NCBI RefSeq assembly: GCF_018294505.1
Contig: NC_057814.1
Coordinates: 295,930,059-295,994,058, forward strand
Length of the DNA stretch: 64,000 bases
Origin: Triticum aestivum
Lineage: Eukaryota > Streptophyta > Magnoliopsida > Poales > Poaceae
Direction: 5' to 3'
The translations under genes were made by a program, and so were the position numbers. This document shows, one piece after another, positions 10,369 to 21,340 of the stretch; position 1 is the stretch's first letter; each line of letters opens with the position of its first letter. The notes under the pieces were generated by a model. It had not been told where the DNA came from, did not search any database, and saw only the letters and a list, made by a program, of their open reading frames with translations.

Positions 10369-10903
10369 GAGTGAGCTCAAAATGTGTAACCACAGAGAAT
10401 GCTCTTGTTGTACGGATGCTAGATAGACGCTAGCTCGATTGCTCAAATGGGCAAGATACGCTTTGTGCACCAACCTATGAGAGAAACATGCCGTCTTCAA
10501 TCCCAAGTATCCTATGTATGTAATGACCAAGATGATGTAGCTATGCAAAATGGCTGGATGCTATTGCTTACAAGCTCTTTGTTTCTCCTCTTTTGCTTAA
10601 AAGCCTTTTTTACTATGCCACAATGCTTGATTTGCGAGCCAAAATATGAGACAAATATGTAAGATATGCATGGGAGAGACTTATGGCACAATGATGATAG
10701 CAAGATTATTTGCATGCTAAATGTAGCTATGCGGAGTAAGCGTATCACTAAGGTGCACAAAGAGCGTGGCCCGACAATTCTCAACTTGCTAGTCTCGATA
10801 GGTAAGTGACGCATAAAGGCTCGGGTTATCAAAGCAATGGCAAGGAAATGTACTAAGTGTCGTCGAGATTACCGTCCTTGCTTACGGTTGGTATGAGGAT
10901 GAA
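10369..10903 (+). other. Host sequence between the solo LTR and Copia element C
   Basis: This is the continuation of the remnant that ends at 8636. Joined across the LTR with one CCAAG, the frame stays open for about 20 more codons and then stops. The rest contains no frame longer than 106 codons and nothing I recognise. It ends at the start of the next LTR; the five bases before that LTR are ATGAA. Confidence 0.5.
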
Positions 10904-12673
10904 TGTTGGGAAACGTTGCATGGAAAACAAAAAAAATTCTACGCACACGCAAGATCTGTCCATGGAGATGCATAGCAACGAGAGGGGAGAGTGTGCCTAC
11001 GTACCCTCGTAGACCGTAAGCAGAAGCGTTTGACAACGCGGTTGATGTAGTCGAACTTCTTCGCGTTCCAACCGATCGAGTACCGAACGTACGACACCTC
11101 CGCGTTCAGCACACGTTCAGCTCGATGACGTCCTCCGCCTTCTTGATCCAGCAAGACGGCGAGGTAGTGGATGAGTTCTGGCAGCACGACGGCGTGGTGA
11201 CGGTGATGGTGAAGCTCTCTCCGCAGGGCTTCGCCTAAGCACTACGAAAATATGACTAGGGGTGTAAACGGTGGAGGGGGGCGCCGCACACGGCTAAGCA
11301 ATTGTTCTGGGTGTGCTAGGCGCCCCCCTCCCACATATATATAGGTGGGGGAGGAGGGAGCAGCCAGGAGGCGCCCCCAAGTAGGCCGAATCCTACTTGG
11401 GATCTCCTCCCAAGTGGCGCCCCCTTGCTGTGTTTAGGTGCGGGGAAAGGCAGGGAAGGGAGGCGCCCCCTTTTCCTTTCTCCCATGAGAAGGGGAAGGC
11501 AGGAGGGGCTAGCCCTTCCCCCTTTCCTTCCATAGGGCCAAACGGCCAGGGAGAGGGGCGCACTAGCCCCCTGTGGGCTGGTCTGTCCCTCCCTGGCCTG
11601 TTAGGCCAATACACCTACCGGGGTGCCAGGAACCCCTTCCGGTGACCCGATGACTACCTGGTGCATCCCGAAACTCTTCCGGTGTCCGAATACCATCGTT
11701 CTATATATCAATCTTTACCTCTCGACCATTTCGAGACTCCTCGTCATGTGCGTGATCTCATCCGGGACTCCGCACAACATTCGGTCACAAAATCATATAA
11801 CTCATAGAACACCATATCGTCAACGAACGTTAAGCGTGCGGACCCTACAGGTTCGAGAACTATGTAGACATGACTGAGACACCTCTCTGGTCAATAACCA
11901 AGAGCGGAATCTGGATGCCCATATTGGCTCATACATATTCTACGAACATCTTTATCGGTCGAGCCGTTATGACAATATACGTAATTCCCTTTGTCCATCG
12001 GTATGTTACTTGCCCGAGATTCGATCGTCGGTATCTTCATACCTAGTTCAATCTCGTTACCGGCAAGTCTCTTTACTCGTTCCGTAATACATCATCTTGC
12101 AACTAACTCATTAGTCACTTTTCTTGCAATGCTTCTTATGATGTGTACTACCGAGAGGGCCCAGAGATACCTCTCCGACAGTTGGAGTGACAAGTCCTAA
12201 TCTCGATCTATGCCAACTCAACAAACACCATCGGAGATACCTGTAGAGCATCTTTATGATCACCCAGTTAAGTTGTGACGTTTGATAGCACATAAGGTAT
12301 TCCTCCGATATCCGGGAGTTGCATAATCTCATAGTCGAAGGAATATGTATTTGACATTAAGAAAGCAATAGCAATAAACTGAATGGTCAAAATGCTAAGC
12401 TAACGGATGGGTCTTGTCCATCACATCATTCTCCTAATGATGTCATCCCGTTATCAAATGACAACACATGTCTATGGTTAGGAAACCTTAACCATCTTTG
12501 ATCAACGAGCTAGTCTAGTACAGCCTTACTAGGGACACGGTATTGTTTATGTATTCACACATGTATTTAAGTTTCTGATCGATACAATTCTAGCATGAAT
12601 AATAAACCTTTATCATGAATAAGTAAATATAAAACAACAACTTTATTATTGCCTCTAGGTCATATTTCCTTCA
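10904..12673 (-). mobile_element. 3' LTR of Copia element C
   Basis: The 1,770-bp LTR begins TGTTGGGAAACG and ends TTTCCTTCA on the plus strand, so the element is read on the minus strand and this is its 3' LTR. A polypurine tract (GTGCAAGTGGGAGAC on the minus strand) abuts it at 12674-12688. The matching 5' LTR is not in the window, so the target duplication (ATGAA on this side) cannot be checked. Confidence 0.9.
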
Positions 12674-13054
12674 GTCTCCCACTTGCACTAGAGTCAATAA
12701 TCTGGATTACATTGTGATGAATCTAACACCCATGGAGTCTTGGTGCTGATCATGTTTTGCTCGCGGAAGAGGCTTAATCAACAGGTCTGCCACATTCAGA
12801 TCCGTATGTACTTTGAAAATTTCTATGTCTCCATCCATGACCTTTTCACGAATGGAGTCGAAGCGTCTCTTGATGTGTTTGGTTCTCTTGTGAAACCTGG
12901 ATTCCTTCGCGAAGGCAATTGCTCCAGTGTTGTCACAAAAGATTTTCATTGGACCCGATGCACTGGGTATTACACCCAGATCGGATATGAACTCCTTCAT
13001 CCAAACTTATTCATGTGCTGCTTCCGAAGCAGCTATGTATTCCGCTTCACAGAT
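12674..13054 (-). pseudogene. Copia C pol, C-terminal RNase H fragment
   Basis: The minus frame 12707-13000 gives the C-terminus of Copia RNase H, including the FCDNTGAIA segment with the third catalytic Asp and the KPLPRAKHD tail. Sequence upstream of 13000 carries the AEY catalytic Glu segment right up to the Gypsy-1 insertion at 13055. The rest of the domain lies on the far side, at 36910. Confidence 0.85.
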
Positions 13055-14301
13055 TGATACGTCTCCAACGTATCTATAATTTATGAAGTATTCATGCTAT
13101 TATATTATCCATCTTGGATGTTTAATGGGCTTTACTATGCACTTTTATATGACTTTTGGGACTAACCTATTGACCCAGAGCCCAGTGCCAGTTTCTGTTT
13201 TTTTCCCCTTGTTTCAGTGTTTCGTAGAAAAGGAATATCAAACGGAGTCCAAACGGAATGAAACCTTCGGAAAAGTTATTTTTGGAAAGAAAGCAATACG
13301 GGAGACTTGGAGTGCACGTCAGGGGATCAACGAGGAGAGCACGAGGCTAGGGGGTGCGCCCACCCCCTGGGGGCGCCCTCCACCCTCATGGGCCCCTCGT
13401 GGCTCCCCTTACCGACTTCTTTCGCCTATATATTCCAATATACCCTAAAACCTTCGGGGAACAGAATAGATCGGGAGTTCCGCCGCCGCAAGCTTCTGTA
13501 GCCACCAAAAACCAATCGGGACCCTGTTCCGGCACCCTGCCGGAGGGGGGGATCCCTCACCGGTGGCCATCTTCATCCCCCGACGCTCTCCATGACGAGG
13601 AGGGAGTATTTCACCCTCGGGGCTGAGGGTATGTACCAATAGCTATGTGTTGGATCTCTCTCTCTCTCTCTCGTGTTCTTGATTTGGCACGATCTTGATG
13701 TATCGCGAGCTTTGCTATTATAGTTGGATCTTATGATGTTTCTCCCCCTCTACTCTCTTGCAGTGGATTGAGTTTTCCCTTTGAATTAATCTTATCGGAT
13801 TGAGTCTTTAATGATTTGAGAACACTTGATGTATGTCTTGCCGTGCGTATCTGTGGTGACAATGGGATATCACGTGATTCACTTGATGTATGTTTTGGTG
13901 ATCAACTTGCGGGTTCCGCCCATGAACCTATGCATAGGGGCTGGCACACGTTTTCGTGTTGATTCTCCGGTAGAAACTTTGGGGCACTCTTTGAGGTTCT
14001 ATGTGTTGGTTGAATAGATGAATCTAAGATTGTGTGATGCATATCATATAATCATACCCACGGATACTTGAGGTGATATTGGAGTATCTAGGTGACATTA
14101 GGGTTTTGGTTGATGTGTGTCTTAAGGTGTTATTTTACTACAAACTCTACGGCTGTTTGTGACACTTATAGGAATAGCCCAATGGATTGATCGGAAAGAA
14201 TAACTTTGAGGTGGTTTCGTACCCTACCATAATCTCTTCGTTTGTTCTCCACTATTAGTGACTTTGGAGTGACTCTATGTTGCATGTTGAGGGATAGTTA
14301 T
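13055..14301 (+). mobile_element. Left (5') LTR of Gypsy-1, first part
   Basis: It begins TGATACGTCTCC and is preceded by CAGAT (13050-13054), which pairs with CACAT after the right LTR (36910-36914), a 5-bp target duplication with one mismatch. The LTR is broken at 14301 by Copia A and resumes at 23055. A (CT)n run lies at about 13655-13672. With the insertion removed the LTR is about 1,670 bp. Confidence 0.9.
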
Positions 14302-16013
14302 TGTTGGGAATCGTAGCATAATTTTAAAATTTTCCTACGCTCACCAAGATGCATCTATGGAGTATACTAGCAACGAGGGGAAAGGAGTGCATCTACATAC
14401 CCTTGTAGATCGCGAGCGGAAGCGTTCCAATGAACGTGGATGACGGAGTCGTACTCGCTGTGATCCAAATCACTGATGACCGAGTGCCGAACGGACGGCA
14501 CCTCCGCGTTCAACACACGTACGGTGCAGCGACGTCTCCTCCTTCTTGATCCAGCAAGGGGAAAAGAGAGGTTGATGGAGATCCAGCAGCACGACGGCGT
14601 GGTGGTGGATGTAGCGGGATGCCGGCAGGGCTTCACCGAGCTTCTACGAGAGAGAGAGGTGTAGAAGGGGAGGAGGGAGGCGCCCAAGGCTGAGATGTTG
14701 CTGCCCTCCCTCCCCCCTTTATATAGGACCCCTTGGGAGGGGGGGGGCGCCGGCCAAACCCATCTAGGGTGGGGGGGCGGCGGCCAGGGGGGTGCCTTGC
14801 CCCCCAAGGCAAGTGGGAAGCCCCCCACCCTAGGGTTCCCAACCCTAGGCGCATGGGGGGAGGCCCATGGGGGGGCGCCCAGCCCACTAGGGGCTGGTTC
14901 CCTTCCCACTTCAGCCCACGGGGCCCTCTGGGATAGGTGGCCCCACCCGGTGGACCCCCGGGACCCTTCCGGTGGTCCCGGTACAATACCGGTAACCCCC
15001 GAAACTTTCCCGGTGGCCGAAACTTGACTTCCTATATATAATTCTTCACCTCCAGACCATTCCGGAACTCCTCGTGACGTCCGGGATCTCATCCGGGACT
15101 CCGAACAACTTTCGGGTTTCCGCATACACATATCTCTACAACCCTAGCGTCACCGAACCTTAAGTGTGTAGACCCTACGGGTTTAGGAGACATGCAGACA
15201 TGACCGAGACGCCTCTCCGGTCAATAACCAACAGCGGGATCTGGATACCCATGTTGGCTCCCACATGTTCCACGATGATCTCATCGGATGAACCACGATG
15301 TCGAGGATTCAATCAATCCCGTATACAATTCCCTTTGTCAATCGGTATGTTACTTGCCCGAGATTCGATCGTCGGTATCCCAATACCTTGTTCAATCTCG
15401 TTACCGGCAAGTCTCTTTACTCGTACCGAAATGCATGATCCCGTGACTAACGCCTTAGTCACATAGAGCTCATTATGATGATGCATTACCGAGTGGGCCC
15501 AGAGATACCTCTCCGTCACACGGAGTGACAAATCCCAGTCTCGATCCGTGCCAACCCAACAGACACTTTCGGAGATACCCGTAGTGCACCTTTATAGTCA
15601 CCCAGTTACGTTGTGACGTTTGGCACACCCAAAGCACTCCTACGGTATCCGGGAGTTGCACGATCTCATGGTCTAAGGAAAAGATACTTGACATTGGAAA
15701 AGCTTTAGCAAACGAAACTACACGATCTTTTATGCTATGCTTAGGATTGGGTCTTGTCCATCACATCATTCTCCTAATGATGTGATCCCGTTATCAATGA
15801 CATCCAATGTCCATAGTCAGGAAACCATGACTATCTGTTGATCAACGAGCTAGTCTACTAGAGGCTTACTAGGGACACGTTGTGGTCTATGTATTCACAC
15901 ATGTATTACGATTTCCGGACAATACAATTATAGCATGAACAATAGACAATTACCATGAACAAAGAAATATAATAATAACCATTTATTATTGCCTCTAGGG
16001 CATATTTCCAACA
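14302..16013 (-). mobile_element. 3' LTR of Copia element A
   Basis: The 1,712-bp LTR begins TGTTGGGAATCG and ends TTTCCAACA on the plus strand. GTTAT flanks the whole element at 14297-14301 and 23050-23054, and the uninterrupted sequence at 36484-36488 has GTTAT once. A minus-strand polypurine tract (GTGCAAGTGGGAGAC) sits at 16014-16028. The 254-codon frame at 14367-15131 is LTR leader sequence, repeated in the other LTR, and is not a gene. Confidence 0.95.
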
Positions 16014-16045
16014 GTCTCCCACTTGCACTAGAGTCAATAATCTAG

Positions 16046-17329
16046 TTACATTGTGATGAATCGAACACCCATTGCGTCCTGGTGTTGATCATGTTTTGCT
16101 CTAGGGAGAGGTTTAGTCAACGGATCTGCTACATTCAGGTCCGTATGTACTTTACAAATATCTATGTCTCCATTTTGAACACTTTCACGAATGGAGTTGA
16201 AGCGACGCTTGATATGCCTGGTCTTCCTGTGAAACCTGGGCTCCTTCGCAAGGGCAATAGCTCCAGTGTTGTCACAGAAGAGAGTCATCGGGCCCGACGC
16301 ATTGGGAATCACCCCTAGGTCGGTAATGAACTCCTTCATCCAGACTGCTTCCTGTGCTGCCTCCGAGGCTGCCATGTACTCCGCTTCACATGTAGATCCC
16401 GCCACGACGCTTTGCTTGCAACTGCACCAGCTTACTGCTCCTCCATTCAAAATATACACGTATCCGGTTTGTGACTTCGAGTCATCCAGATCTGTGTCGA
16501 AGCTAGCGTCGACGTAACCCTTTACGACGAGCTCTTCGTCACCTCCATAAACGAGAAACATATCCTTAGTCCTCTTCAGGTACTTCAGGATATTCTTGAC
16601 CGCTGTCCAGTGTTCCATGCCGGGATTACTTTGGTACCTTCCTACCAAACTTACGGCAAGGTTTACATCAGGTCTGGTACACAGCATGGCATACATAATA
16701 GACCCTATGGCCGAGGCATAGGGGATGACACTCATCTTTTCTATATCTTCTGCCGTGGTCGGGCATTGAGCCGTGCTCAATTGCACACCTTGCAATACAG
16801 GCAAGAACCCCTTCTTGGACTGATCCATATTGAACTTCTTCAATATCTTGTCAAGGTATGTACTCTGTGAAAGACCAATGAGGCGTCTCGATCTATCTCT
16901 ATAGATCTTGATGCCTAATATATAAGCAGCTTCTCCAAGGTCCTTCATTGAAAAACACTTATTCAAATAGGCCTTTATACTTTCCAAGAATTCTATATCA
17001 TTTCCCATCAATAATATGTCATCCACATATAATAAGAGAAATGCTACAGAGCTCCCACTCACTTTCTTGTAAACACAGGCTTCTCCATAAGTTTGTGTAA
17101 ACCCAAACGCTTTGATCATCTCATCAAAGCGAATGTTCCAACTCCGAGATGCTTGCACCAGCCCATAGATTGAGCGCTGGAGCTTGCATACTTTGTTAGC
17201 ATTCTTAGGATCGACAAAACCTTCCGGCTGCATCATATACAACTCTTCCTTAAGGAAGCCGTTAAGGAATGCCGTTTTGACGTCCATCTGCCATATCTCA
17301 TAATCATAGTATGCGGCAATTGCTAACAT
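16046..17329 (-). CDS. Copia A pol, second part: reverse transcriptase and RNase H
   Basis: This 427-codon frame carries the RT core: QMDVKTAFLNG near residue 14 and the catalytic YVDD at 101-104. It continues through the connection to RNase H, with all three catalytic positions visible (YVDASFD, CEAEYMA and FCDNTGA), and ends with the usual Copia C-terminus just before the polypurine tract. In an intact element it would be one polyprotein with the upstream gag-integrase frame. Here the join is broken by two single-base insertions between about 17421 and 17440, so the ATG at 17329 is internal and not a native start. RT and RNase H copy the element's RNA into DNA in virus-like particles. Confidence 0.88.
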   Translation of the reverse strand: MLAIAAYYDYEIWQMDVKTAFLNGFLKEELYMMQPEGFVDPKNANKVCKLQRSIYGLVQASRSWNIRFDEMIKAFGFTQTYGEACVYKKVSGSSVAFLLLYVDDILLMGNDIEFLESIKAYLNKCFSMKDLGEAAYILGIKIYRDRSRRLIGLSQSTYLDKILKKFNMDQSKKGFLPVLQGVQLSTAQCPTTAEDIEKMSVIPYASAIGSIMYAMLCTRPDVNLAVSLVGRYQSNPGMEHWTAVKNILKYLKRTKDMFLVYGGDEELVVKGYVDASFDTDLDDSKSQTGYVYILNGGAVSWCSCKQSVVAGSTCEAEYMAASEAAQEAVWMKEFITDLGVIPNASGPMTLFCDNTGAIALAKEPRFHRKTRHIKRRFNSIRESVQNGDIDICKVHTDLNVADPLTKPLPRAKHDQHQDAMGVRFITM

Positions 17330-17439
17330 GATTCGGACGGACTTCAGCTTCGCTACGGGTGAGAAAGTCTCATCGTAGTCAACCCCTTGAACTTGTCGAT
17401 AACCCTTAGCGATGAGTCGAGGCCTTATAGATGGTCACA

Positions 17440-20028
17440 TTACCATCCGTCGTCCGTCTTCTTCTTAAAGATCCATTTGTTTTCTATGGCTCGCCGATCA
17501 TCGGGCAAGTCAGTCAAAGTCCATACTTCGTTTTCATACATGGATCCTATCTCGGATTTCATGGCTTCTAGCCATTTGTCGGAATCCGGGCCCGCCATCG
17601 CTTCTTCATAGTTCGAAGGTTCACCGTTGTCTAACAACATGATTTCCAGGACAGGGTTGCCGTACCACTCTGGTGCGGAACGTGTCCTTGTGGACCTACG
17701 AAGTTCAGTAGTAACTTGATTCGAAGCTTCATGATCATCATCATTAACTTCCTCCCCAGTCGGTGTAGGCACCACAGGAACATTTTCCCGCACTGTGCTA
17801 CTTTCCGGTTCGGAAGGGGTGACAATCACCTCATCAAGTTCCACTTTCCTCCCACTCAATTCTTTCGAGAGAAACTCCTTCTCTAGAAAGGACCCGTTCT
17901 TGGCAACGAAGATCTTGCCTTCGGATCTGAGGTAGAAGGTATACCCAATAATTTCTTTAGGGTATCCTATGAAGACACATTTTTCCGACTTGGGTTCGAG
18001 CTTTTCAGGTTGAAGTTTCTTGACATAAGCATCGCATCCCCAAACTTTTAGAAACGACAGCTTAGGTTTCTTCCCAAACCATAATTCATACGGTGTCGTC
18101 TCAACGGATTTCGACGGAGCCCTATTTAAAGTGAATGCGGCAGTCTCTAAAGCATAGCCCCAAAATGAGAGCGGTAAATCGGTAAGAGACATCATAGATC
18201 GCACCATATCCAATAGAGTGCGATTACGACGTTCGGACATACCGTTTCTCTGAGGTGTTCCAGGCGGCGTGAGTTGTGAAACTATTCCACATTTCCTTAA
18301 GTGTGTACCAAACTCGTGACTTAAATATTCTCCACCACGATCTGATCGTAAGAATTTTATTTTTCTGTCATGTTGATTCTCAACCTCACTCTGAAATTCC
18401 TTGAACTTTTCAAAGGTTTCAGACTTGTGTTTCATTAGGTAGACATACCCATCTCTACTTAAATCATCAGTGAGAGTGAGAACATAACGATATCCTCCGC
18501 GAGCCTCAACACTCATTGGACCGCACACATCGGTATGTATGATTTCCAATAAGTTGGTTGCTCGCTCCATTGTTCCGGAGAACAGAGTCTTGGTCATCTT
18601 ACCCATGAGGCATGGTTCGCACGTGTCAAATGATTCGTAATCAAGAGACTCCAAAAGTCCATCTGCATGGAGCTTCTTCATGCGCTTGACACCAATGTGA
18701 CCAAGGCGGCAGTGCCACAAGTATGTGGGACTATCGTTATCAACTTTACATCTTTTGGTATTCACACTATGAATATGTGTAACATCACGTTCGAGATTCA
18801 TCAAAAATAAACCATTGACCAACGGGGCATGACCATAAAACATATCTCTCAAATAAATAGAACAACCATTATTCTCGGATTTAAATGAGTAGCCATCTCG
18901 AATTAAACGAGATCCAGATACAATGTTCATGCTCAAAGCTGGCACTAAATAACAATTATTGAGGTTTAAAACTAATCCCGTGGGTAGATGCAGAGGTAGC
19001 GTGCCGACGGCGATCACATCGACCTTGGAACCATTCCCGACGCGCATCATCACCTCGTCCTTCGCCAGTCTCCGTTTATTCCGTAGTTCCTGTTTTGAGT
19101 TACAAATATGAGCAACCGCACCGGTATCAAATACCCAGGAGCTACTACGAGTACTGGTAAGGTACACATCAATTACATGTATATCACATATACCTTTGCT
19201 GTTGCCGACCTTCTTGTCCGCTAGGTATTTGGGGCAGTTCCGCTTCCAGTGACCACTTCCCTTGCAATAAAAGCACTCAGTCTCGGGCTTGGGTCCATTC
19301 TTCGACTTCTTCCCAGTAACTGGCTTACCGGGCGCGGCAACTCCCTTGCCGTCCTTCTTGAAGTTCTTCTTACCCTTGCCCTTCTTGAACTTAGTGGTTT
19401 TATTCACCATCAACACTTGATGTTCTTTTCTGATCTCCACCTCCGCTGATTTCAGCATCGAATATACCTCAGGAATGGTCTTTTCCATCCCCTGCATATT
19501 GAAGTTCATCACAAAGCTCTTGTAGCTTGGTGGAAGCAACTGAAGGATTCTGTCAATGACCGCATCATCTGGGAGATTAACTCCCAGCTGAGACAAGCGG
19601 TTGTGCAACCAAGACATTCTGAGTATATGCTCACTAACAGAACTATTCTCCTCCATTTTACAGCTGAAGAACTTGTCGGAGACTTCATATCTCTCGACCC
19701 GGGCATGAGCTTGGAAAACCATTTTCAGCTCCTCGAACATCTCATATGCTCCATGTTTCTCAAAACGCTTTTGAAGACCCGGTTCTAAGCTGTAAAGCAT
19801 GCCGCACTGAACGAGGGAGTAATCATCAGCACGCTGCTGCCAAGCGTTCATAACGTCTTGGTTCTCTGGGATTGGTGCTTCACCTAGCGGTGCTTCTAAG
19901 ACATAATCTTTCTTGGCTGCTATGAGGATGATCCTCAGGTTCCGGACCCAGTCCGTATAGTTGCTGCCATCATCTTTCAGCTTGGTTTTCTCTAGGAATG
20001 CGTTGAAATTGAGGACAACGTGGGCCAT
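17440..20028 (-). CDS. Copia A gag-protease-integrase and start of RT
   Basis: This 862-codon frame starts at the native ATG, about 1.3 kb after the 5' LTR. Order: Copia gag, about residues 10-200; a CCHC zinc knuckle at 252-265 (CFYC...GHWKRNC); aspartic protease with FDTGA at 300-304; GAG-pre-integrase HHCC at H439, H444, C470 and C473; integrase with D500, D563 and E599 in the correct D,D35E spacing; then the integrase C-terminus and the first part of RT (NKWIFKKK), ending at a stop caused by a frameshift. All catalytic residues up to this point are present. Gag packages the RNA, protease matures the polyprotein and integrase inserts the DNA copy. It belongs to the Angela/WIS/BARE-1 group; the exact family name is not secure. 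Confidence 0.93.
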   Translation of the reverse strand: MAHVVLNFNAFLEKTKLKDDGSNYTDWVRNLRIILIAAKKDYVLEAPLGEAPIPENQDVMNAWQQRADDYSLVQCGMLYSLEPGLQKRFEKHGAYEMFEELKMVFQAHARVERYEVSDKFFSCKMEENSSVSEHILRMSWLHNRLSQLGVNLPDDAVIDRILQLLPPSYKSFVMNFNMQGMEKTIPEVYSMLKSAEVEIRKEHQVLMVNKTTKFKKGKGKKNFKKDGKGVAAPGKPVTGKKSKNGPKPETECFYCKGSGHWKRNCPKYLADKKVGNSKGICDIHVIDVYLTSTRSSSWVFDTGAVAHICNSKQELRNKRRLAKDEVMMRVGNGSKVDVIAVGTLPLHLPTGLVLNLNNCYLVPALSMNIVSGSRLIRDGYSFKSENNGCSIYLRDMFYGHAPLVNGLFLMNLERDVTHIHSVNTKRCKVDNDSPTYLWHCRLGHIGVKRMKKLHADGLLESLDYESFDTCEPCLMGKMTKTLFSGTMERATNLLEIIHTDVCGPMSVEARGGYRYVLTLTDDLSRDGYVYLMKHKSETFEKFKEFQSEVENQHDRKIKFLRSDRGGEYLSHEFGTHLRKCGIVSQLTPPGTPQRNGMSERRNRTLLDMVRSMMSLTDLPLSFWGYALETAAFTLNRAPSKSVETTPYELWFGKKPKLSFLKVWGCDAYVKKLQPEKLEPKSEKCVFIGYPKEIIGYTFYLRSEGKIFVAKNGSFLEKEFLSKELSGRKVELDEVIVTPSEPESSTVRENVPVVPTPTGEEVNDDDHEASNQVTTELRRSTRTRSAPEWYGNPVLEIMLLDNGEPSNYEEAMAGPDSDKWLEAMKSEIGSMYENEVWTLTDLPDDRRAIENKWIFKKKTDDGW

Positions 20029-21340
20029 TTGATCTACAAGACATAGTGTAAAGATTTTAGACTAAGTTCATGATAAATAAGTTCATCTAATCAAATTACT
20101 CAATGAACTCCCACTCGGATAGACATCCCTCTAGTCATCTAAGTGAAACATGATCCGAGTTAACTAGGCCGTGTCCGATCATCACGTGAGACGGACTAGT
20201 CAAGATCGGTGAACATCTCCATGTTGATCGTATCTTCTATACGACTCATGCTCGACCTTTCGGTCCTCCGTGTTCTGAGGCCATGTCTGTACATGCTAGG
20301 CTCGTCAAGTCAACCTAAGTGTATTGCGTGTGTTCCAAGGCCATGTCTGTACATGCTAGGCTCGTCAACACCCGTTGTATTCGAACGTTAGAATCTATCA
20401 CACCCGATCATCACGTGGTGCTTCGAAACAACGAACCTTCGCAACGGTGCACAGTTAGGGGAAACACTTTTCTTGAAATTATCATAAGGGATCATCTTAC
20501 TTACTACCGTCGTTCTAAGCAAATAATATGCAAAAACATGATAAACATCACATGCAATCAAATAGTGACATGATATGGCCAATATCATTATGCTCCTTTG
20601 ATCTCCATCTTCGGGGCACCATGATCATCTTCGTCACCGGCATGACACCATGATCTCCATCATCATGATCTCCATCATTGTGTCTTCATGAAGTCGTCAC
20701 GCCAACGATTACTTCTACTTCTATGGCTAACGCGTTTAGCAACAAAGTAAAGTAATTTACATGGCGTTATTCAATGACACGCAGGTCATACAAAATAATA
20801 AAGACAACTCCTATGGCTCCTGCCGGTTGTCATACTCATCGACATGCAAGTCGTGATTCCTATTACAAGAATATGATCAATCTCATACATCACATATATC
20901 ATTCATCACATCTTCTGGCCATATCACATCACATAACACATGCTGCAAAAACAAGTTAGACGTCCTCTAATTGTTGTTGCAAGTTTTTACGTGGTTTGTA
21001 GGTTTCTAGCAAGAACGTTTCTTACCTACGTATGACCACAACGTGATTTGCCAATTTCTATTTACCCTTCATAAGGACCCTTTTCATCGAATCCGTACCG
21101 ACTAAAGTAGGAGAGACAGACACCCGCTAGCCACCTTATGCATCTAGTGCATGTCAGTCGGTGGAACCTGTCTCACGTAAGCGTACGTGTAAGGTCGGTC
21201 CAGGCCGCTTCATCCTACAATGCCGCCGAAACAAGAAACGACTAGTAGCAGCAAGAAGAATTGGCAACATCAACGCCCACAACTTCTTTGTGTTCTACTC
21301 GTGCATAGTAACTACGCATAGGCCTGGCTCATGATGCCAC
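20029..21340 (-). other. Copia A 5' untranslated leader with primer-binding site
   Basis: No gene is present; this is the leader between the 5' LTR and gag. The primer-binding site is at 21323-21339 (minus strand TGGCATCATGAGCCAGG), one base from the LTR. It resembles the initiator tRNA-Met site TGGTATCAGAGCCAGG but with a substitution and a small insertion. A 28-base segment is perfectly repeated at 20281-20308 and 20341-20368. Confidence 0.85.

Noticed and set aside
14367..15131. 254-codon minus-strand open frame, repeated at 21406-22167
   Set aside because: It lies wholly inside the LTRs of Copia A and covers the promoter and leader; both LTRs carry it because they are copies.
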